Shown piece by piece: positions 51,141 through 61,538 of a stretch of DNA of 64,000 nucleotides (position 1 is the stretch's first letter; the number at the start of each line of letters is the position of its first letter). A program made the position numbers and the translations under genes. The DNA comes from Glandiceps talaboti. Its lineage: Eukaryota; Hemichordata; Enteropneusta; Spengelidae. Under the pieces are notes generated by a model that saw only the letters and a program-made list of their open reading frames with translations, made no database searches and was not told the origin of the DNA. The stretch lies in NCBI RefSeq assembly GCF_964340395.1, contig NC_135566.1, positions 12,530,001-12,594,000 of the forward strand, given 5' to 3'.

Positions 51141-54100
51141 GTATTCCTCAGGGCCTGAATTCATCCTTCCAACATCTGTTTACTTTTAAGTATTACTTTG
51201 TGTACATATATTTCTGTCTTTATGCATCTATTTACATGTCTGCGAGTCTGTCTGTGTGGCTGTATGTATGTATGTATGTATGTATGTATGTATGTATGTA
51301 TGTATGTATGTATGTATGTATGTATGTAGGTAGGTAAGTAGGTAGGTAGGTAGGTAGGTATGTATGTATGTATGTATGTATGTATGTATGATAATGTATG
51401 TATGTATGTATGTATGTATGTATGTATGTATGTATGTATGTATGTAGGTAGGTAGGTAGGTAGGTAGGTAGGTAGGTAGGTAGGTAGGTAGGTATGTATG
51501 TATGTATGTATGTATGTATGTATGTATGTATGTATGTATGTATGTATGTATGTATGTATGTATGATAATGTATGTATGTATGTATGTATGTATGTATGTA
51601 TGTATGTATGTATGTATGTATGTAGGTAGGTAGGTCGGATCGGTATGTATGTATGTATGTATGTATGTATGTATGTATGTATGTATGTATGTGTGTATGT
51701 ATCTTTGTCCAACTATCTGTCTGTATACATGACATGCTAAACTTTATATAGTGCCGTATCTCAAGCATTTTAAAACAACTATATAATACATAGTGACATC
51801 TAGGCATATGACTATCATTCTTGGGATCCCTCTAGCAATAGGAAGAATGAATTTGTTTCACAGCAAAACGACGAGTATACACAAAAACATACTATGTACA
51901 TGATGTACTAAAGATTTCATTCACCTCTAGGATGGCTTGTGACATTCCTTCACTCAGCGAGGAATTAACGAGTGCATATGATTGGCTGATTGCAGCATGG
52001 ACATCTGGTTGAGGTAAGGCATGAATCAGATGTACACCTGGTAAACTGTGAACAGGAGAAAACTACATGTGAATGATCAAGTGTAATATTACATACTGCA
52101 TTTGATTTGACCAATCAACATACAGTACCATTGACGGATATTTTCATTAGGCCAAATAGAGAAAATGGTTCTGATGTTCTGATAACCTTATCTTGAGAGA
52201 ATTTTTTTTTTAATTTTGAGAGAAAAAACATGAAATGAAGTTGGTGATCCTACCTAGATTTGAAAACTATGCATTGGAACTACAACCTGAAACCAACTAT
52301 ACATATGACTTCCATGCTTCTCACAAAATTCCTTAAGTTTTTGTGTCATATTCCAGGGGTTTTCAGTTCAATTTTTCATGTAATATTTTTTAAAATAAAT
52401 CTCATGCATATACAGCTATATGAAGAAAAACTACTTGTCAGGAAATATAGATTAATTCTGAATATAATAGTAACTCCAGACTTGTTAAATATACCTGTCA
52501 TTTTGTTAATATACAATATATAAATGCATAGCTTTATGACTATGTTATAGACAGAGTCTCAGTAAAATGTTACAAAACTTACTTTTTAATTGTTGATTTC
52601 ACTTTCTTCGTATACTCTGGATCAAGTTCAGGTCCAACAATAACTAAATGTACACAGCTTTTTCTGATATGCCATTCTAAAGATCAAAGACATGTTACGG
52701 TATTATGTAAATGTCTAAATTGAAAATTTAATTTTTGATAGGGTGTTAAAACCAAGGGCAAATATTGCGTGGTGTGTGTCTTTTTTGAAAACAAGAAGTT
52801 GAGATTTAAGGGTCGGCAACTTTCTGTGGAGCCCTGCAAGATGGTCTAATAGTTGCTGTTTCATTTTCATAAATGATTAGTCTGGCTGCTAGACCTCGGA
52901 TGTTCTTCTGATACAATGTGACACACTCGAACAAACGCTATCGAGGATGGAACATCCGAGGTCTAGCAAATGTCATCTCTGCAGTTCAGGGATATAAATA
53001 TTAAACTGCAAATCAGAGAACCACATTGGCGACAAGCATAAACAGAGGACAATAGCTAATTTTTTTTCATGCATATTCAGCTTAAGGAGGGGCTCGTAAA
53101 TATAACCACCAATGCCTTTAACTGAAATGTGTGAATGACAGCATCCACACACTCATCAAACTCACAATTACCATAAACTGATAAGACATAATAGTTAGTA
53201 ATTTGTTATCATCACGTGATATTGGACATTAGTATTATAGAGCATTAGCATTACAGAGGTCATGGGTTATTGAATATATTAACATATATATATGCATGCA
53301 TGGTCCAACCCACTGCCGTATGTCATCTCAATGGAATGTGAAGTCTGAAAATGACATTAGCTAGACGTTCGGGCAAGCCCTCACTGCAAACTTCGTTCGC
53401 TTATCATATCAAAAGAACGCCTGAACGTCTAGCAGCAAGACTAATATCTGATGTGATCATGCAGTGCTAGGTTGTAAGATACATAACATTGTGTCGCTCT
53501 GCCCTCCCGGGCTGTTACTATATAGGGGTTGGCCGATGTATGACGACACATGGCATCATGGGATACTTTACAGACTAATTATGCAGTGCAAGATTCCACT
53601 ACAATGTGCCTTTCGCGCAGTGGCGCGATCGAGACTAAATTCTGAATGCAAATCTTAAACTCTTGCTGTCACTTGGTTCATGAAAACACAAACCTATATT
53701 CTTGGTTTTAATCAAGAAAAAAATCAGGGGTCATCCTTCAAATGTTTTAACTTGAAGTCAAAATGATATCAAAATTAAGTCATTTTAGAATCCAATATGG
53801 CCGTAGAATCCAATATGACCGCCAAATACTGTGTTAACTCTACGGGGAAAATACAAGACTGTTGATTTCCTTGAAAGTAAGATGGTGAACCCAAGATTCA
53901 TTTCACTATTTCAAAAGAACCACGAACAAGCTTTCATATGGTAAATTTGTAAAAGATTTTAAGACACCGATTTTTAGCTGGGGAAATTGCAAGCCCCCAA
54001 GGTGCATTATTGTAAATTAAAGAACAAACCTGAAAAGGCTTCCACAACGTACAAAGGGTCTTTAACTGGTCGTATCCCAGCCACTAAAAGGAATATACAG

Positions 54101-57100
54101 TTGCCAGAATCAATATTACACTGCTGATGAAGATGTTTATGAAAATCAAATGATGACGGTGATGTGACAGCAGCTGTATAGTGAAAAAGGCAACAACAAA
54201 ACAAATGTCAAATACATCTATAGAGAGCTTGTAGAATCAAACAAGCATTCATCAATGACATAACACCCAACGTTTCAACAGCCAAATTCTGGATTATATA
54301 CCACAAAATAGTGTGCTTTGATTTTAACACCCTGATCATACTATTCACATCTGCAAAGTCATCCTTTCATTCTCAATAAAAATTCAAGTCTGCCCCCCCC
54401 CCTTCACAAAATATAGAATTGAATTTGGGTCAGTGATATTTGAATTGGATATTCCATTCATTGTTTCATCGACATTGATAACCAAAAACCCCCTACCTAT
54501 AGCAATTATCATATGACCTCCATTTTACTGATAACATGACTAAAATGTAACTGCTTGATTTAAAAAGATAGTAAATACAGTAAGGCCAATAGTCATGCAC
54601 TGAGTTTGTCATCTAAAAAATGATATATCTATTGATAACATTACTGCATGACATGTTGTCACAGTTTTTGTTTGACTGACAAAGATAGTGTGGTTTGGTA
54701 AAACACAAGTCGCCAGGCTCAATTTGGTAAATAAAAAAAACATTTCAGTCTTTATACGCAGAAAAGCCCTTCCTCAAGAATCTGAATAAAATGATAATGG
54801 AGTTTAAAATTTGTAAAGAAGACAAAATTAAAATCAAATCGAAATGTTGAATAAAGTGTTTTTCATCCACCAAATGAGCCTGATAATGGGTTGGACTGGT
54901 CAAGTACCCTGATAGTGAAAAGATAAGGTTCAATAGGACATGTTTAAGGGTCATATATTGCTTATCATCTGGCATACCCCTTTTTATCAGGCCTAAAAAA
55001 AATTGTGTGATTCTAATTACACTCAGTTTTAGAATAGGTGGGGTAGGCAGATTTTTAAAAAAATTTGGTATTTTTTTCCCCCATGTGTGAGTGTCTAGTT
55101 CAGGTAGTTATGTTTTCTGTTGTTTTCCTTTTGGTCTCTGTGTTATTGGTTTCTTCCCATCAGATGTACAGCCATTACAGATTGGAAGAACAGTTCTATA
55201 TTGTCTTTTTTAAGTTGATGTCAGTTTCTGCACTATTTCTCACAAGACTTCCCAATTTTTGCAATTTTATTTATTTTTTTCTCGAATATGTAAATGTTTA
55301 GGGTCGACGTGAAAGACTAGGTGGGGTTGGGTAACCGGAACCAAACAATTTTTTTAGGCCTCATCTGGCAGACATGTTTATAACATTTGTCACACACGTA
55401 CTAGACTACAATTGAAGTTTCTTCTTTTTGAGTACAGACACACTTACTAAGTGGTTGCTGGTAGAGTTTACCTCTGACATCAGGCTGTTGATAGAATGAA
55501 ATAACCTTGGGTCAAAATTAGCAGAATAAGAAAATCGATAATCTGGAAAAACCATGTTGTAAACTTACACCACTTTTCAGTAAAAAGAAATCTGACATAA
55601 CTTCAAAATTTACCAAAATATTCATCTTTCCTCAACATGTGGGTCGTGTGCAGGTGTAAAATACCTGATTGTACGTATAAGCTTCAGTTCAAACTTGAAA
55701 GTTTTGTTGTTTGCACTCTCTGCTCATGCTCTTTTTGAACAGAGAACTCTGAAGTACTGTACATATATTTCGGCACATTACATGTTTTCATTGGTTGAGT
55801 GAATTCACTCAGCACTCTCATGTGGCTCAGGAAAACCTATGGTATTGTGTCAGAAGTATGTAATGAGCGCACACAAAAGAACAAACAACAGTAAACGTAA
55901 CAGCCGAAAAGAAATCGCGATGTGTACACTACATCGGATTGCTGTAAGGGTCTATACCCCTCACACAAGGTTTAATAGTTAGCACCTCAATCTAAACCAG
56001 GGTGGTAAGTTGTTCTTCTCTATGGTTTTGGATATACTTACCCATATATTTAGTGCTTGTTGGTACATGGGTGCACAAAATGCAACAACAAATCTATATA
56101 TAGAGAGAAAAAAGATTGAAAAATTGGTCCAGGATTACTTGAAGTGTTAGCTAGTCAGTCCAGAAACTTGTCTTGGTGTTATTAACTCAAAAAATCAATC
56201 TACACAAATTGTACAGCACTTCTTCAGACAGTAAAACCAAGATTCTACTCTGGCATTTGAGGTCTTAAGACAAAAACAAACTAAAACTAATGTTGCGACA
56301 AGTTGATATAACACTATTGACGTTGCTTTTATAGTTATACATACAGTTGGGTAGTATTTTTGATGACTTCCATTATTTTGTAGAGTAAATTTTTGGGGAC
56401 TTTGGAGACTTCCAGTGTTTACTTTATCTTATATCACAGGGTAAATACTGGAAAGTAGTTTTCAACAATGGGGGCACTGCTGTGACTCACTTGTGGAATC
56501 TACCACATTACATTGAACAACAGTAGTTTTATTCATGTCTATCTTAGTAAACGAGACCTCCATTGCCAGAGTAGTGAGTCTCTGGGCTAAATATGTGCAT
56601 TCGAAAAATAGAATACATGCAACACAGCAATTCATTTTATCAATTCTATTACATTTGGCTCATAAATAATCTGAAATACTAAAGACATTTAGTACTACTG
56701 GCTAGCATATAAACACGATATCAGAAAGTGTTGATAACAAAACTTGATGTACAGATGTACGACATTTTAGAAATTGTATATCTGAATACTGTGATTGTTG
56801 AAAAGATGGTGAACCCCAAAACTTCTTTTATAACTTCAAAAGCACCACGAACATTAATTCATATCGAAAAGTTTGATGAACTTTTTATTTCCAGGAAAAA
56901 ATTGATCTGTAAGGCACATTTCTACGTAAGCTGTGCATTGACTTACTTTCATGATTACACAATATTGAGCAATTAAAAGAAAAAGTCATTTAAAAATGAT
57001 TACTCTTTTTACCTTGCCTCTTTAATGGCTGTTGTCATGACAACCAGTTTATCTGCATTTTTATAAAATTCATTGACATCTGTTCCTCCTAGCACAATCC

Positions 57101-59976
57101 CGTATGGTACAGGACAGTCTGAATAACAGAAAGGTGGAAATTAAATGTACAGTTTTGATAAAGTTTAAAATGTAGGTATGAACAAATGAACTTGTCATCT
57201 CACCTGTTCATACCTAGCCGGTTTACTGCACTGTTGAGATACATTGTTAGTTGGTTGTAATTTCTAGCACTCCTAGCCTGTTTACTGCACTGTTGAGATA
57301 CATTGTTAGCTGGTTGTAATTTCTAGCCCTCATAGCCTGTTTACTGCACTGTTGAGATACATTGTTAGCTGGTTGTACTTCCTAGCACTCCTAGCCTGTT
57401 TACGGTGCTGTCAAGATACATTGTTACTAATGTTAGCTGGATGTAACTCCTAACCCTAGGCTATAGCCTGTTTACTGTGCTGTTGAGATACGTCGTTAGC
57501 TGCATGGTCTTACCTTCTAGCCCTCATCGTCTCCACTTGTCTTGATTACTTTGTCAAAATTGATAATAACGATTTGAAAATTCACAACAAACTCACCTGT
57601 AAGTAGTCTACCAGCTCTGTAAGCATGTAGGCCTACAACTGCAGTTATATTCTGTTTCTTGATATATTCAATGAACTCATCTCTGTCTTTGAAATCTCCA
57701 CTATTTGCTAGGCAACATGACACACACTCTGATTCAAGGTGATGCCTAAATCAGAGATGAAAGAAAAAAATTTTCACACACACACTCGAAAAAAGATTTG
57801 TGGCAGTTAATGCACTGCTTCCAGTTAAACGTTTATTGACACAAATCAGTAGTTTGCTAGTCTCAAAGTCCAGGTAAAAATGACATTTTAGAATAAATGG
57901 ACTGTAATCTTGACACCTTCATTTATTATAATGGTTTATTCACAACTCAAAACAGTGACAATGGTCAAATAAAATGAGTTACAATTGTCAACAGTTGAAG
58001 AATATGAGACTAAAATGGTGACCAATGGTCAAATAAAAGTCTGAAAAAAGACTAAAGGACATTCAATAAAAAAGAAAGCTAAAAGCAAGTTGTGAAAAAC
58101 AGAACTAATGGGTAACCATGACAACAAAAGCTTTAAAGTGACCACATGGATGACAATTAGTATTTATTTTGGATTTGTAATTCTTAAAAAAAAAAAACAG
58201 TTTTACAGACATTTGGAAATGAAATAACACAACAAGCGTTACACAACAGACCATAAAATGTTCAATAGGACTGCTTTCCTTACATTTTTGTTCTACACTT
58301 GAATGTGATTTTGGTTTTTAAGGTTACAAGGTGATGAAGTTTGTACATTTACACACCAGACAAGGAAAAAGTTTATGTCTGGAATTTAAAATCCTAGACC
58401 CAAATTGTTGACAGATGTTGCCTGTCTAGCCTTTTAAACTAACAATACCAAGTTGACAATGTGCTAGCCTAGGTCCTGACAGGGACTGTATTACACTGTG
58501 GTATGTAATATGGTCCATGTCAGGACCTAGACTAAAGAAGTGCTTACTTGTAAAGTACATAGGGCAATTAGATATTTTATATGCAGGATGCTTTTCTAGA
58601 CACATCCCAATAATAATTTCATTTTGTTCGAAATCGGCACTCACACTGTCACAGTTCCTATCACTAATCAGTATGCATTAGTTGGGGTTGGGGGTTGGAA
58701 GGGGGTGTCCCCCTCCCATGGTAAGTGCTTTATGAAAAATGAACACCTTTTGGAGGCCATTTAGAGTTCGAAGTAAAACACAACTTAGTTATATCATGAA
58801 AGTATCACTAATGTTACTCTCGCACACTATCGGTCACACTGGGTCATTATAAAAACTTGCCTATCATAAAATCGTCATTTTTCAAAATAAACCTATGAAT
58901 GGAAGTAATATATCTAAAAAGCATTCTATAGATTACGCAATTACGTTACGTGTTATCTAAGTGATTTTTACAAATGTAATTTTTTTTTATATTTGATTTT
59001 TTTATATAGTGTTTGTGTGAAGCGCATTGAGATTTTCTTTGATTATGTAATGCGCTATAAAAGAAATAAATATTATTATTATTATTATTATATCAAGTGT
59101 TACATTTGTAATATTGGCAACTTTAATCACAGACCCTACAGCACACGAAATTTTCGAAAGGGTCGTGTAGGCCAGGGTAAGCATTACAAGCTATAAAACT
59201 GCTTTGGATTTGGAAATCAATGTATTGCATTTTCGCAATCCTCTTTTGCAGGAGGCAAGGCAAGGATCGTCTTAGTCCTGCTTACAGACGGTGCACGAGT
59301 CTATATTACTGACTTGTCTAGGGACAATTGTCAGAATAGAGTCCCGGATTACTCTGTATGCAAGCAGGACTAGGATCGTCTTTGAAGTCATTCTCTGTAT
59401 TTCACATGCTTTCTGGACGTTCCGGCCCCAAGACGTTCCGGCACTACCGGGAAGACGTTCCGGCACTACCGGGAAGACGTTCCGGCCCCGATTCGGACGT
59501 TCCGGTCCCACCACATAGACTCTAATATATTACCGTAGCAGTGTTTGTGTACATACATCTGTGATTTGTATATGTAATTTTACTAGATTGAACGTTCCGG
59601 CCCCACAAAATGTACGTGCAAAACATACAGAGCAAAATAGGTGTCGAACTATGAATGAGTGCATGTTGCGTAGTATGTGTATGTTGTCGTGTGTTGTGCC
59701 GGTGGACTGCCCCTTGGGAATGCATGTTCTACGACGGTTATTTGATTTGTGGGGCCGGAACGTCCAGTCTTTACTACGTCCAATCCAGTTAGAAACTTTT
59801 ACGTGGTGGGGCCGGAACGTCTTCCCGGCAGTGCCGGAACGTCTTGGGACGGAACGTCCGTCCGCGTCCTGTATGCTTTCACATTTCTCTCTTCAAAAAC
59901 AAACATACCTGATTCTCTCGATTGACGTTTTGTTCCCAGTGGCATTTTGTAACGCGGTCACGAAGAGAAGCCGCAT
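50760..59976 (-). CDS. GLT1D1: Glycosyltransferase 1 domain-containing 1, copy A, 339 aa, nine exons
   Basis: Exons on the minus strand: 59976-59909, 57745-57597, 57118-57013, 56093-56042, 55484-55448, 54173-54030, 52676-52583, 52045-51925, 51008-50760. Every junction is GT-AG and closes in frame. The protein has the GT-4/GT-B layout: N-terminal MRLLFVTALQNATGNKTSIE, then LHAYRAGRLL and YGIVLGGTDVNEF (N-domain), then LLVAGIRPVKDPLYVVEAFS, HLVIVGPELDPEY and the nucleotide-sugar loop NSSLSEGMSQAILE (E249-x7-E257), GVPVIARDIPGNAAIVKH. Human GLT1D1 is about 346 aa. The sugar donor and acceptor are not known. T258 replaces the usual Ala of LEAM (A in copy B). Intron 1 carries a 459 bp element 36 bp from the exon 1 donor, and intron 2 a 59 bp minisatellite. 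A second copy lies immediately upstream. Confidence 0.95.
51058..51140. repeat. (ATCA)n microsatellite
   Basis: About 20 ATCA units with two variants, starting 49 bp upstream of exon 9 within the last intron of GLT1D1 copy A. Confidence 0.94.
51261..51702. repeat. Block-structured (GTAT)n/(GGTA)n array
   Basis: GTAT blocks alternate with GGTA blocks. The word ATGATAATG occurs twice, at about 51387 and 51562, and the GTAT-GGTA-GTAT order repeats, so larger units seem to have been duplicated. In GLT1D1 copy A intron 8. Confidence 0.95.
52878..53443 (+). mobile_element. TAGTC-ended foldback transposon, 566 bp (plus orientation)
   Basis: Ends TAGTCTGGCTGCTAGACC and CTAGCAGCAAGACTA. Each end forms its own hairpin: GCTAGACCTCGGATGTTC with GGAACATCCGAGGTCTAGC, and CTAGACGTTCGGGC with GCCTGAACGTCTAG. 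Flanked by ATAAATGAT and ATATCTGAT (7 of 9). In GLT1D1 copy A intron 6. Inverted homologue at 43552-44105; internally deleted form at 60522-60691. Confidence 0.85.
53468..53580. mobile_element. Short Mutator-like MITE, copy 3 (degenerate)
   Basis: TAGGTTGTAAGATAC at the left and GATACTTTACAGACTA near the right, with GGGGTTGGCCGATGTATGA inside as in 6793-6901. Flanked by perfect 9 bp repeats ATGCAGTGC at 53459-53467 and 53581-53589. In GLT1D1 copy A intron 6, only 24 bp from the 566 bp foldback element. Confidence 0.82.
54975..55361 (+). mobile_element. AGGCCT-family element, copy 3, with 9-10 bp duplication
   Basis: Contains AGGCCTAAAAAAAATTGTGT near the left and ACAATTTTTTTAGGCCT at the right. 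Flanked by identical TCATCTGGCA at 54965-54974 and 55361-55370, i.e. 9 bp (CATCTGGCA) plus a shared T. Non-coding, in GLT1D1 copy A intron 5. Confidence 0.75.
57213..57530. repeat. 59 bp minisatellite in GLT1D1 intron 2
   Basis: Five copies of a unit containing TAGCCTGTTTACTGCACTG, TTGAGATACATTGTTAGCTGG and TTCTAGC. Starts of the common word are at 57221, 57280, 57339 and 57398 (59 bp steps), and 57480 after an insertion. Confidence 0.93.
58465..58534. mobile_element. 70 bp palindromic TAG...CTA element
   Basis: TAGCCTAGGTCCTGAC at the left and GTCAGGACCTAGACTA at the right enclose ATTACACTGTGGTATGTAAT. Ends resemble those of 31571-31973. Flanking 9-mers agree at 6 of 9. In GLT1D1 copy A intron 1. 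Confidence 0.55.
59011..59092 (+). repeat. SINE/LINE-type tail
   Basis: GTGTGAAGCGCATTGAGATT, TAATGCGCTATAAAAG, then (ATT)n. This order is typical of the 3' tails of many animal SINE and L2/CR1-type elements. The rest of the element is not recognised. Confidence 0.6.
59273..59372. mobile_element. 100 bp TAGTC-ended MITE with perfect 9 bp duplication
   Basis: TAGTCCTGCTTACAGACGG at the left and TATGCAAGCAGGACTA at the right. Flanked by GGATCGTCT at 59264-59272 and 59373-59381. A degenerate relative is at 36253-36346. In GLT1D1 copy A intron 1. Confidence 0.85.
59414..59872. mobile_element. 459 bp inverted element built from ACGTTCCGG units
   Basis: Six forward copies of ACGTTCCGG (59417, 59433, 59455, 59477, 59497, 59592) face three reverse copies (59755, 59812, 59834) and one degenerate reverse copy (about 59849). 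The outer ends form an inverted repeat including GACGTTCCGGCACTACCGGG, and an inner pair (AACGTTCCGGCCCCACAAA) forms a second. Flanked by ATGCTTTC at 59406-59413 and 59873-59880. No coding frame. Confidence 0.8.
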
Positions 59977-61538
59977 TGGCGTGTTTGCAGTCATTCCATC
60001 ACAGGGTCTAACAGCATACCTCTAGGCTCAGGACACTCCTCGATCCTCCAGGCTGCAGGGCACCACGAATGTCAGAACGCAGCGAACGCAGCCATGTTGT
60101 TTGCGCATGTGTAGTGACAGGTAAGCGTGCGGGAGAGCTGGGGGAGAGCGAGCGTTCTATGGGGGGGGGGGGGGGGGGACATGAACAAAGTTCATTCAAT
60201 ATTATTAAAAACATACAAAGACACGTGATTAAGAGATAAAAAGCAAGAGGTAAAATGCAGTTTACAATGACAACCTAATGATTTTAATTCCTAAAAAGGG
60301 TAAAAAATTAAGAGTATCGATGAAAAAGCAGCTGGACAGCACAACGATAAACGGACGGCCGACGGTACCACTTTACAGGTAAGCGAACTGTACGATATCG
60401 ATACACAACCAACACAAGGATAAACGAAAGCATTTCACGAACATGTTCCTGGGGGCCGTCTTGAGCTTGTGCCCCGGATATGCCCAGCTTGGAGGTCGAG
60501 GAGTGTCTTGAGCCTGGAGGTTAGTCTGTCTGCTAGACCTCGGATGTTCTTCCGATACGACACACGCACGAACATCGCTATCGAGGATGGAAATGACATT
60601 TGCTAGACTGTTCGGGTAAAGCCCTTACTGCGAACTTCGTTCGCTTATGGTATCGGAAAGAAGTCCGAACGTCTAGCAACATGCAAGACTACCTGGAGGT
60701 AGGCTGTTGGACTTGTAGCCACGCCCACCTTAGTTACCGTTGCTACTACAACTTCGCACGTTTTTTCTTCCGTATTGCTTAGTGGGAAAGTCGACGCGGT
60801 GGCCACAAAAAAGAAAAGCATTGTTTCTGGTCAGGAAATGTTGTCTAAATTCGATGCGAATTTAATTGTTCATGATTAGTTCTGCAGTTGTCTTATAGAC
60901 TCTTTCACAGTCCTCGGAATAGCTAAAACTTGGGTTCGGTATCCCTGTACTGTACGCCCTCATCGATTACATAGGGCTAACCTTTTGTTGATGTGTTAGG
61001 CGAAGCCCGAGCTTCACCACATCGGTGAGGGACGGGATAGGGTTAGGGTTAGGTACCATAATATCAGCTGACCATGTCAGTCAAATCGCTGCTGACAACC
61101 ATGTAGTGAATCAATTGTCAGGTGTGATGTGAGGGGAGAAGTAAAAATGGGAACAGTTGGGTAAGATATTTGGAATAATATTGTGGAGATGTTGACCTTG
61201 GTCCCGACAATTACAGGACTGTATGCCCATCTAGTGTTTGGGAGTTAATTTTCTGGTCTTCAGCTCAACTAGTAAGATCCAAACATAGTTTCACACAATT
61301 CACTCCAGTGGTAGTACTAGTAGTTGAGAAATAACCAATCCCTTTAAAACTTTAAATGTGGTGGCAGCGGTGGGATTAAAGTCACACTAAGTCACTTGTG
61401 GTTGGTATACAATGTACTTTATATTTTGGCAAAATTGAATAAAATTTGTTAAAGAGAAAAAAAAGTCACATTAATCACATGACTATTTGCATACTTATGA
61501 CATCATTTGTGACCATGGCAAGTATTGGTGACACACAT
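59977..61538. other. GLT1D1 copy A promoter region and gap to copy B
   Basis: Contains the putative promoter of copy A (no TATA found just upstream of 59976), poly(G) at about 60160-60178, two related phrases about GGACACTCCTCGATCCTCCAGGC (60029-60051) and its complement near 60498-60520, and a 170 bp transposon derivative. No exon recognised. Confidence 0.5.
60522..60691. mobile_element. Internally deleted 170 bp TAGTC foldback derivative
   Basis: Carries both terminal hairpins of the 566 bp element (TAGTCTGTCTGCTAGACCTC... and ...GTCCGAACGTCTAGCAACATGCAAGACTA) but lacks the roughly 400 bp interior. Flanked by perfect 9 bp repeats CCTGGAGGT at 60513-60521 and 60692-60700. Confidence 0.9.

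Noticed and set aside
51161-51807. Long minus-strand frames rich in HTYI and PTYL repeats
   Set aside because: Simple translation of GTAT/GGTA repeats lying in a GLT1D1 intron.
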